Source of the DNA: Akkermansiaceae bacterium | GTDB lineage: Bacteria; Verrucomicrobiota; Verrucomicrobiia; Verrucomicrobiales; Akkermansiaceae | NCBI GenBank assembly: GCA_020627645.1 | Contig: JAHDGN010000012.1 | Location: 1 to 21,187 of the forward strand | Direction of reading: 5' to 3' | Length of the DNA stretch: 21,187 nt | The notes under the pieces: model-generated | What the model was told of the DNA's origin: nothing | The model's database searches: none | What the model saw: the letters and a program-made list of their open reading frames with translations, nothing else | Shown: positions 5,743 to 12,440 of the stretch, piece by piece | How the letters are laid out: the number at the start of each line of letters is the position of its first letter | Numbering within the stretch: the first letter of the stretch is position 1 | Position numbers and translations under genes: made by a program

Positions 5743-7710
5743 ATGAATCGTTATTTTTGTGTGCTTTATGCTTCAGTGATGTTGTCGGGGGTGTTGGAAG
5801 CCGGGCCAGTGAAAGTTTTCGTTTTGGCTGGGCAGTCAAATATGCAGGGGCATGGGGAGATGTTTCCGGCAACAACTCAGGGGACGTTGAGTCACACGAT
5901 TGCAAATGATCCGACGGGGAAATATAGATTTGCTTCCGATGGAAGAGGTGGATTTGCGACATTTGATGATGTTTGGATTCATTATGAACAAAGTGCAGCG
6001 AGTCTCATTAGGTCAGATTTGCGAGTTGGAGCTGGGGCTAATGATCGCCTGATTGGTCCAGAATATGGTTTTGGAGCGACTGTTGGGCAGGCGATCTCTG
6101 ATCAAGTTTTTATTATCAAGACGGCCTGGGGTGGGAAGAGTTTGGCAGTGGACTTTAGGCCACCGAGTTCGTCTGGAGCGACAGGGTTCTATTACAACGA
6201 GATTCTCAGAGTTGTGAATGAGGGGATTCGAGATATTGGGAAAAATTTTCCAGAGTATGCGGGGCAGGGTGTTGAGATTGTGGGATTTGGTTGGCACCAA
6301 GGATGGAATGATCGTGTGGTGGAGTCGTTTAATGACGAGTATGAGGCCAATATGGTGAATTTTATCAAAGATATTAGACGAGATCTGGGGACGCCTGATT
6401 TGCCGTTTGTGCTTGCGACAACTGGCATGAGTGGCTGGGCAGAAACTCATCCGCGGGCACTTTCTCTAATGAATGCGCAATTGAATGTTCCGAATCGCGC
6501 AGAATTTCAGGGTAATGTTTTCACGGTGGAGGCTCGGGGGTTCTTTCGTGGTCCTGAAATTTCTCCCCGTGGGGCTAACCAGGCTTTCCATTGGTGTGGT
6601 AACGCTAAGACCTATTTGGATATTGGAATTGGTATGGGCGAGGCGATGTTGGACTTACTCGGAGACCAATCTGAAGAAGTTTATGTGACGGGGCTTACTC
6701 TTGCGAGTGCTACCAATGCGATTACTCAGGCTGGACATCAGGTCGGGGAAATTTCTAGGGTTTCAAGTACGACGGTTCCTGTGGACCGAATTATTAGTCA
6801 GAGTTCTACTACTGGAACGATTAACTTGGTGGTGTCATCAGGTCCTCCTGTTTCGGTGGCGAATGTGAAGTTAGAGACTTTAGAATTGAAGGGGATTTCC
6901 AATCTTCGTTGGACACGAGTGACGTTGGATCAGACTTATCGGTCGCTGGTGGTGGTTGCGACTCCGATTGTGAGAAATGTGGGTGGGACACCTCCGGTGG
7001 TGACGAGGCTGAAACAAGTCAGGGGCAATCGCTTTGATATTAAGTTGGATCGGCTGGACAAATTATCGGGTGAGGTTCGAGTGGATGTCTCAATTGTGGC
7101 CGCTGAGGTCGGAAAGTACACCGTGGCTGAGCATGGTGTGAAGATGGAGGTAGTGCGTTTTCCGTTAACGCCCACAGCGAACAATCAGTCTTGGGTTTCG
7201 GTGTCTAGGGCATACCAGAACAGTTACCAAAATCCGGTCATCGTGGGGCAGGTTTTGAGCTATCAGAATGTTGATTGGTCGGTTTTTTGGTCTTCATCAA
7301 ATGTGAGAAGCAATCCCGCAAATTCGGGGAGCTTGGCAGTTGGGAAACATATTGGAGAAGATCCAAATCGCGTGAGGAAGCATGAGGGAGTGGGCTATAT
7401 TGTGATTGAGGCTGGAACTGGGTCGATCGCTGGGCAGCGGTATGTGGCTGGAGTTGGTGCTGATTCGGTGAGGGGGGGTGCGAATTCGTCGACACCTTAC
7501 CGGTATTCATTGGCAGGTGGTTTGGGTGTTCCGAGCGCGGCGGCATTGAGTTTGGCGGGTGTTGATGGAACTGATGGGGGGTGGCCGGTGTTGTCTGGAA
7601 CTTCTGCTTTTGGGATGAACAGTATTGGAATGCATATCTTGGAAGATGAATTGAGGGATGCTGAACGCAGCCACACGAATGAGCAGGTTGCTTACATTGT
7701 TTTTGACTAG
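5743..7710 (+). CDS. Secreted SASA-type carbohydrate esterase with C-terminal beta-domains
   Basis: The enzyme probably removes acyl (acetyl) groups from sugars outside the cytoplasm. After a signal peptide (MNRYFCVLYASVMLSGVLEA) the block VFVLAGQSNMQGHG carries the GQSNM nucleophile motif (Ser at about residue 32) of the SASA/CE6 esterases. GWHQGWND (His about 185) fits the second catalytic block, usually WxQGE. After residue about 300 a PASTA-like stretch (AITQAGHQVGEISRVSS... INLVVSSGPP) is followed by two tandem beta-rich domains, each opening with a W-x-x-V strand and closing with a hydrophobic strand after HGV/EGV, resembling H-type-lectin-like modules. These probably bind glycan. An in-frame TTG at 5728 has AAAGG 7 bp upstream, so a start five codons earlier is an alternative. 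A strong terminator follows. Confidence 0.85.
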   Translation: MNRYFCVLYASVMLSGVLEAGPVKVFVLAGQSNMQGHGEMFPATTQGTLSHTIANDPTGKYRFASDGRGGFATFDDVWIHYEQSAASLIRSDLRVGAGANDRLIGPEYGFGATVGQAISDQVFIIKTAWGGKSLAVDFRPPSSSGATGFYYNEILRVVNEGIRDIGKNFPEYAGQGVEIVGFGWHQGWNDRVVESFNDEYEANMVNFIKDIRRDLGTPDLPFVLATTGMSGWAETHPRALSLMNAQLNVPNRAEFQGNVFTVEARGFFRGPEISPRGANQAFHWCGNAKTYLDIGIGMGEAMLDLLGDQSEEVYVTGLTLASATNAITQAGHQVGEISRVSSTTVPVDRIISQSSTTGTINLVVSSGPPVSVANVKLETLELKGISNLRWTRVTLDQTYRSLVVVATPIVRNVGGTPPVVTRLKQVRGNRFDIKLDRLDKLSGEVRVDVSIVAAEVGKYTVAEHGVKMEVVRFPLTPTANNQSWVSVSRAYQNSYQNPVIVGQVLSYQNVDWSVFWSSSNVRSNPANSGSLAVGKHIGEDPNRVRKHEGVGYIVIEAGTGSIAGQRYVAGVGADSVRGGANSSTPYRYSLAGGLGVPSAAALSLAGVDGTDGGWPVLSGTSAFGMNSIGMHILEDELRDAERSHTNEQVAYIVFD

Positions 7711-7715
7711 AAGAG

Positions 7716-7730
7716 CCCGATCTCATCGGG
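7716..7730. terminator. Short hairpin just after the esterase stop
   Basis: CCCGAT-CTC-ATCGGG forms a perfect 6-bp stem 5 bp after the stop codon. There is no T-tract after it. It may protect the transcript 3' end or assist the stronger terminator 14 bp downstream. Confidence 0.4.
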
Positions 7731-7743
7731 TGATTTGAAATTT

Positions 7744-7781
7744 GAGCTGTTATGTTGTTGTGCTAACAGCTCGATTTTTTT
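7744..7781 (+). terminator. Rho-independent terminator of the esterase gene
   Basis: GAGCTGTTA (7744-7752) pairs perfectly with TAACAGCTC (7764-7772), a 9-bp stem with an 11-nt loop. GA and seven T (7775-7781) follow directly. This is the cleanest intrinsic terminator in the window on the plus strand. Confidence 0.85.
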
Positions 7782-7803
7782 CTCGATAGGGTATCATTTT
7801 AAC

Positions 7804-7810
7804 AGGGAGG
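7804..7810 (+). promoter_or_regulatory. Shine-Dalgarno site favouring a TTG start
   Basis: AGGGAGG (core GGAGG 7806-7810) lies 7 bases before the TTG at 7818, the ideal spacing. The in-frame ATG at 7830 is 19 bases away and the out-of-frame ATG at 7814 only 3. This supports the TTG as the start of the following gene. Confidence 0.6.
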
Positions 7811-7817
7811 TAGATGA

Positions 7818-8618
7818 TTGATATTTGCTATGAAGAAAGAGGTTTTTGTTGTTGGTTTGGTTTGTCTGCTCTTTGGTTTTTTTGTGGGTAGGTATTTGCT
7901 GCCTGAGGAGAGGAAGGCGCAGGTGAATGGAGATCGGGTAGTGAATCTGGGAGGAGCAAATTTTCGGGATGAGAATGGTCATCGCAAATCGTACGGTGAC
8001 CAAAAGGTTGGGGGGCAGGGTTTGGTTTTTCGGGAGAGGAAGCCACGGGAGGTTGGCGTTGTGGGGAGTGGCGAATTACTGGTGCCTGAGTCGCTGATTT
8101 CTGATTTGGACCTGCTTGATCTAGAGGCCGAGTTGGGAGCGGGCCTTATTCATGATCAGAATGTCGTGGTGAAACATTTGGGAGTGTCGGCGGCAGAGAG
8201 AGAGGGGCTTTTGGATTTGTGGGAGACGTTGAATCAAGATGTAGCGCAGATTGAATCTCAAGTGGCTAAAGTCGATCGTGCAGACGATGAATCTGTGGAA
8301 GTTATTATTCCAGAGTTGAGTTCTCGAGTTGCAAAAGTGGGGGAGGTTTTCGAGGGGGGCGTTCGAGAGGTTCTTGGGGAGAGGCGAGGGCGAACTTTTT
8401 TACACTTGAAGAAAGTGAATCAAATTTTTGGATCCTTTAATCATGAGCGCCGATTTCATTTTAAAACGGAGCCTGTGGGTGATCGTGAAAATTGGCGTTA
8501 TCATATTACCCTTTCGGGTGAGGGGGCTTCTCAGGTCTGGGTTACTCAAACGATCCCTGAGGAATTGAGACATCTAAGTGACTTGGCAGGTTTAGAGGCG
8601 GACTTCTTTGGAGAGTGA
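7818..8618 (+). CDS. Membrane-anchored hypothetical protein
   Basis: The 266-residue product opens with a hydrophobic segment (VFVVGLVCLLFGFFVGRYLL, about residues 9-28) that ends without an obvious signal-peptidase site, so it probably stays as an N-terminal anchor. The rest is acidic and predicted mostly helical in the middle (AAEREGLLDLWETLNQDVAQIESQ... VIIPELSSRVAKVGEVFEGG), then a shorter beta-like part (RRFHFKTEPVGDRENWRYHITLSG). I recognise no family or catalytic motif. The TTG start is supported by a well-placed GGAGG; ATG 7830 would shorten the product by four residues. It is separated from the esterase by a terminator, so it is probably its own unit. It converges with the heme-protein copy 2 gene. 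Confidence 0.75.
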   Translation: MIFAMKKEVFVVGLVCLLFGFFVGRYLLPEERKAQVNGDRVVNLGGANFRDENGHRKSYGDQKVGGQGLVFRERKPREVGVVGSGELLVPESLISDLDLLDLEAELGAGLIHDQNVVVKHLGVSAAEREGLLDLWETLNQDVAQIESQVAKVDRADDESVEVIIPELSSRVAKVGEVFEGGVREVLGERRGRTFLHLKKVNQIFGSFNHERRFHFKTEPVGDRENWRYHITLSGEGASQVWVTQTIPEELRHLSDLAGLEADFFGE

Positions 8619-8620
8619 TT

Positions 8621-8690
8621 GGGCTCAGGTACTTTGAGTCCTATTCTAAAAATCGCTCTGTCATTCCGCCATTTTGAAATTAGAAATGGC
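8621..8690. terminator. Hairpins between convergent genes, probable terminator
   Basis: Two hairpins lie between the convergent stops at 8618 and 8720. GGGCTCA/TGAGTCC (8621-8627, 8635-8641) is a 7-bp stem with one wobble pair. GCCATTT/AAATGGC (8668-8674, 8684-8690) is a perfect 7-bp stem followed by ATTTATT. Both are weak by T-tract criteria but are placed where a shared terminator is expected. Confidence 0.4.
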
Positions 8691-8719
8691 ATTTATTCTG
8701 CACTTTTCAGACTACCGTT

Positions 8720-10171
8720 TTAGTGGATGGTGAGGTCATCTCGCCGGGTCATTCTATCGAAAACAGAATCTCTTACGACAGCTCGCCTTAGAAGAAGCTT
8801 TTGAATCTTGAGGCGGCGTGCTAGTTCTCCTGACTTGTTAAACGCTTTGATTTTCGAATTTGATTTTTGGCGATTCTTGGTGTCCTGATTAGCGAGGAAA
8901 CTTGAGACCAGGGTAGGGAGGGAAGAATGTACGGGTGGAGCTAGATGAAAACCACTGGTGCCTGTTTCCCCACCATGGCAGCCAATACAGCTGTTCATTG
9001 ATATGTGACGCCTTAATTGACTTCTGACAGCCCGTCCATTCCACATTGTATCTTGATCTTCTTGGACGATTGAATGTGCCGTGGATGTTGGGACTTTGAT
9101 GAGGCCAACCTCGACGAATTCTGGAAGCACTTTGTATCGGTTGATATACCTTGAGAGGGCTTTGTTAGATTTTGATTTTTCTTCGTAGAACCGGTCGTTT
9201 ATCGAAGCGGACAGCAAGGATGGAAATAGGTGTTTCTCTGCGGAATTAAATTGTCTAAATTCGCGGCCTTTTCCTAAGGCGCTATCGTTGGTGCGTATCC
9301 GAAGAAGACGAGAGGGGGTTCGTGATCGAGAGTTTTTTGGGGTATTTTCTTTGGAGGCAACAGTGGACACTAGGTCGCATAGATCATCCATGTAATCTAA
9401 GTTAAACCCTTCGTGAGAACTGAGAGAATTCCATCTTTTGGCAACAAGGTGGTTGTTTTCGCCAGTCACTTGTAGAGAGGATTCAGGTTGTTCTTTCAGA
9501 ATAAGATTTCGTTGGTCGAACTCAAGAATTACGGTCATTCCTCCTTCGATTGGGGAGCCGTCTTGATTAGTGAGACAGTAAACTAGACGCATTTCGCCAG
9601 CTGGGAGTGTGAATCCACTGCTGTAGTAAGCAGCTGTTCTTCTCCTTGATCTGCTGGACGTTGGAGGTGTTTGCCTGGGGAGGGTTGTGGGACCAAAGGT
9701 TGGTGGAACTTGTGTTGTTGCAGTTGTTCGGACGAATCTCTCAACGGGAGAAATGCTACTGGCGATAGCGATGTCTTGGCGGTTTACAATCGCTGTGAGT
9801 TTAAATGGGGCATTTGCTAGGTTGGGTCGCCAACGATCTAAGTTTGAATCGGTGTAGCCATCTTTTTTTTGCCATGGGGCGATGACTTTGTCCTTGGCTA
9901 ACTCTCTGGCTGGGATTGTTTGCTCGTTGACAGTTGTGTCTCTAGCAAAACTCAAAATGAAGGTTTTCGCAATTTCGGGAGCTATGTTCTTGCCATAGTT
10001 GGCTTCAAGGAGGCGGCCGAAGGAGAGTGGGCCAGGGTATTTGGCGAGTTTGGAGTTTACAACGCTGGGGGAGGTGATGATGAGTTCGTGCTCTGGTTTG
10101 ATTGGGTGACGGTCTCCTGCGGCCTTGAGTACTATGCTGGATAGAATGAATAGGTGGATTATTATTTTCAT
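8720..10171 (-). CDS. Secreted monoheme c-type protein, copy 2
   Basis: This 483-residue protein is a paralog of the one at 3962-5386. The first 130 mature residues are identical at well over half of positions, for example PIKPEHELIITSP, YPGPLSFG, LLEANYGK and WRPNLANAPFKLTAIVNRQD. A signal peptide is present (MKIIIHLFILSSIVLKAAG). The single heme motif CIGCH is at residues 395-399, followed by a conserved GFHLAPP (His409). The main difference is a Thr/Pro/Arg-rich insert (about residues 150-180). The C-terminus, like copy 1, ends with a TRxDxLxIH-like sequence. It sits 104 bp downstream of the sigma-fusion gene and has its own promoter very like that of copy 1. The large N-terminal domain is not one I can name. 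Confidence 0.85.
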   Translation of the reverse strand: MKIIIHLFILSSIVLKAAGDRHPIKPEHELIITSPSVVNSKLAKYPGPLSFGRLLEANYGKNIAPEIAKTFILSFARDTTVNEQTIPARELAKDKVIAPWQKKDGYTDSNLDRWRPNLANAPFKLTAIVNRQDIAIASSISPVERFVRTTATTQVPPTFGPTTLPRQTPPTSSRSRRRTAAYYSSGFTLPAGEMRLVYCLTNQDGSPIEGGMTVILEFDQRNLILKEQPESSLQVTGENNHLVAKRWNSLSSHEGFNLDYMDDLCDLVSTVASKENTPKNSRSRTPSRLLRIRTNDSALGKGREFRQFNSAEKHLFPSLLSASINDRFYEEKSKSNKALSRYINRYKVLPEFVEVGLIKVPTSTAHSIVQEDQDTMWNGRAVRSQLRRHISMNSCIGCHGGETGTSGFHLAPPVHSSLPTLVSSFLANQDTKNRQKSNSKIKAFNKSGELARRLKIQKLLLRRAVVRDSVFDRMTRRDDLTIH

Positions 10172-10195
10172 GGGATCGAGGTGTTGTTGATAGGA

Positions 10196-10221
10196 ACACG
10201 TCTGATCGAGATGAAATGACC
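10196..10221 (-). promoter_or_regulatory. Candidate ECF-type promoter for heme-protein copy 2
   Basis: On the minus strand GGTCAT (10221-10216) and CGTGT (10200-10196) are separated by 15 bases, 24 bases before the ATG at 10171. The arrangement matches the promoter candidate of copy 1 (5412-5437) in sequence and spacing. It implies that the gene can be transcribed separately from the sigma-fusion gene upstream. Confidence 0.5.
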
Positions 10222-10243
10222 CAAAAAAGTTGATTTTTTTTGG
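10221..10243. promoter_or_regulatory. Inverted repeat upstream of heme-protein copy 2
   Basis: CCAAAAAA (10221-10228) and TTTTTTGG (10236-10243) form an 8-bp inverted repeat with a 7-nt spacer, touching the candidate -35 box. It is the counterpart of the 10-bp repeat at 5436-5457; the poly-A/poly-T core is shared while the flanks differ. Confidence 0.4.
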
Positions 10244-10275
10244 CGGAGGAGGGAAGGCTGGGATTCCTGGTGGTA

Positions 10276-12246
10276 TTATTCGACGCGAAAATTAGGGTTT
10301 TGTTTTTTCCAGGCTTGGATGTCCGAAAGGGTTCGATTTTGTTTTAGGTTGGAGAGGATGGAATCAAATTCGATTTTCCTTGCGGGTAGTTCATTGTGGT
10401 TACCCCCTGGCTTTCTGAGTTGTTCATTGAGCCATCTTGCGGGTTCGTCGAGGGGTTCTTTTGAGACCCAATGATAGAAGATTGGATGACTCAACGGTTG
10501 GGGAATGCGGGATAATTTCGGTTCTGAATCGAGGGATGGGGTGCCTAGAAAGATGATATCATTGATCAATTCGAGGTATTGATCTGGGGAGGGGTCACGA
10601 GAATCTAGAAATCCGCCGAGAAACATGGAGATCGTTTGCATACTTTGCATGGATCCCAGGTTTGATTCGATGGTGTTTGAGATGGCGAAGAAAAGGAGAG
10701 AAGGATCTTTGCGGAGTATTTCGATTATTTTTTTTTCTCTCGATGGGTTCGAGGTGATAGGTGGATTTCCCATAAAATCCATCAATCCGATGGTTAGAGG
10801 GTAGATGCTTTGAGAAGAGATTTCGGGTTTACCAGCCATGATTCCTCTGGTGATTTGGGCGGCAAAGGTGGTGTTATCTTCGAATTTTCGAGAGGGTAAT
10901 CGTGCTAGTACCTCACCATTTTTTTTCTCTCCTTCGCCTCGCCATCCAAAGAAGCCAAAATTATGGGAGGTGAAATTTTTTTGAGCTGCTGTGAAAGCGC
11001 GATTGGGTTGTTTTGAAAGCCAGCCTCCAAGTGCGGAGCCGAAGAGGGCTGTTTTGAACGTTCGGCTTCTGTCTATTTCTGCTGCTTGGGGTAATGATGA
11101 ATCAAAAATTTGACCCAGGATGATGAGAGAATTTTCGTTTTCGAGTTGCCCTAGTTGATACGCGAGGTTGGCGATCTTTGAGGTGACGCCAGCTGTTGCT
11201 TGTTTCAGATCTTTTCGACCACGAGGGTGGAAAAGACCAATTTTCCCGTTCTTGTTGGTATAGAACTCGATTAGCGCTTGATCTTTTTCCCTAACGAAAT
11301 TTCGGAGTTCGTTGATCAATTTTTGGGTGGTCAGTGTTTTTTGGTTAGCGCCCTTCGTTGGTTGGGTGTTCTTTTCTTTGAAGGTAATGAAGGCTGGTTG
11401 ATTTGAGGATTTGCTGTGAGATGGTTTAGATGGTGATCTTTCTTTGGAAAAGGTGATGAGAGCCCCTGTGACGAGGAGTGTGAGAGCGATGATGCAGAGA
11501 GCTTTTGTGGAAGTGAGGGAGTTGGTGGCTGAGGATGAGACTGATGAGGTAAGGTTGAGGATATCAGGGTTGATCGTAGGGGGGTCATTTTTCCCAACAG
11601 CACAGAGTTGTTTTTGGAAAGCGGGAGTTACCGGGTGGGCGTTCGCTTCGGAGCTTAGGATTTGGGTGATCGTTGCGAGGGCGGAGAATTCGAACCCGCG
11701 TTTGAGGAGGTGCTTTCTTAGTAGGTCCCGGCCACGTGCCACTCTTGTGCGGAGGGTATTTTCGTTGAGTTTGAGAGTTTGTGAGATTTTTTTGAGAGGT
11801 TGTTCTTGGAGGTGGAAAAGAATGAGTGGGGTGCGATATTTTTCGGGAATTTTTGTGATAGCTGCGTCAATTTCGGTGCGGATATCTTGGGTGTTAGTTG
11901 TTTCATGTTGTGGCATTGATGCGACGTGGGAAATGGATTGCTGCTCGCGTTGTTGGCGTCTTTTTTCTGATCGGATGGAGTTGAGGGCGAGCCTCCGCGC
12001 AGCAGTGTATAGCCAGGGGGCGAGAGATTTATTGCTTTTGAGTTTGTGGGCGTTTTTGGCGAGTAGGAGAAAGGTTGCTTGAGTGACATCTTGAGCTTCG
12101 TGATGTTCTCCAAGGGTTCGTTTGGCGACACCCTGAACTAATTGGCAATGTCGAGAAACGAGAAGCTCGAATGCCTTCTGGTCGTTGTGAATAGCGTACT
12201 TGGCGAGGAGTTCCGAATCGCTTTTAGCCTCTTGGTCCATTTTCAT
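10276..12246 (-). CDS. ECF sigma factor fused to a transmembrane and extracytoplasmic domain
   Basis: Residues 10-100 are sigma region 2, with the characteristic ALGEHHEAQDVTQATFL-like block (TLGEHHEAQDVTQATFLLLA) and SLAPWLYTAARRLALN. Residues about 123-182 are region 4 (IPEKYRTPLILFHLQE, then the helix-turn-helix LKKISQTLKLNENTLRTRVARG). This matches the long ECF sigma factors common in Planctomycetes and Verrucomicrobia. One hydrophobic segment (about 248-266) follows, then about 385 residues, mostly helical with W/P-containing repeats (for example ALGGWLSKQPNRAF), expected outside the cytoplasm. So sensor and sigma are one polypeptide, with no separate anti-sigma. The start is ATG AAA ATG; the ATG at 12240 is an alternative. 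No ribosome-binding site is visible. It lies upstream of heme-protein copy 2. Confidence 0.88.
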   Translation of the reverse strand: MKMDQEAKSDSELLAKYAIHNDQKAFELLVSRHCQLVQGVAKRTLGEHHEAQDVTQATFLLLAKNAHKLKSNKSLAPWLYTAARRLALNSIRSEKRRQQREQQSISHVASMPQHETTNTQDIRTEIDAAITKIPEKYRTPLILFHLQEQPLKKISQTLKLNENTLRTRVARGRDLLRKHLLKRGFEFSALATITQILSSEANAHPVTPAFQKQLCAVGKNDPPTINPDILNLTSSVSSSATNSLTSTKALCIIALTLLVTGALITFSKERSPSKPSHSKSSNQPAFITFKEKNTQPTKGANQKTLTTQKLINELRNFVREKDQALIEFYTNKNGKIGLFHPRGRKDLKQATAGVTSKIANLAYQLGQLENENSLIILGQIFDSSLPQAAEIDRSRTFKTALFGSALGGWLSKQPNRAFTAAQKNFTSHNFGFFGWRGEGEKKNGEVLARLPSRKFEDNTTFAAQITRGIMAGKPEISSQSIYPLTIGLMDFMGNPPITSNPSREKKIIEILRKDPSLLFFAISNTIESNLGSMQSMQTISMFLGGFLDSRDPSPDQYLELINDIIFLGTPSLDSEPKLSRIPQPLSHPIFYHWVSKEPLDEPARWLNEQLRKPGGNHNELPARKIEFDSILSNLKQNRTLSDIQAWKKQNPNFRVE

Positions 12247-12440
12247 CGTCTACAAAGGGCACACCGCAAGTCGGAGGAATGTTTCAAAAAATGTATTGTA
12301 ATGCGGCTGGTGGGAGGATTGGAAATTCTTGGTGAGGTGCTTGAATGATCGCCCTAGTGTGTCGAGTTTTTCGGGCTGGATGGGCCAATCGAAGATTCGA
12401 ATTCAGGTCTGGTTTCGTTTCTGAGATCGAAGGTCTCCGA

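Noticed and set aside
11444..12082. Long plus-strand open frame inside the sigma-fusion gene
   Set aside because: The opposite strand encodes clear sigma regions 2 and 4; the Ser/Arg-rich translation has no family pattern.
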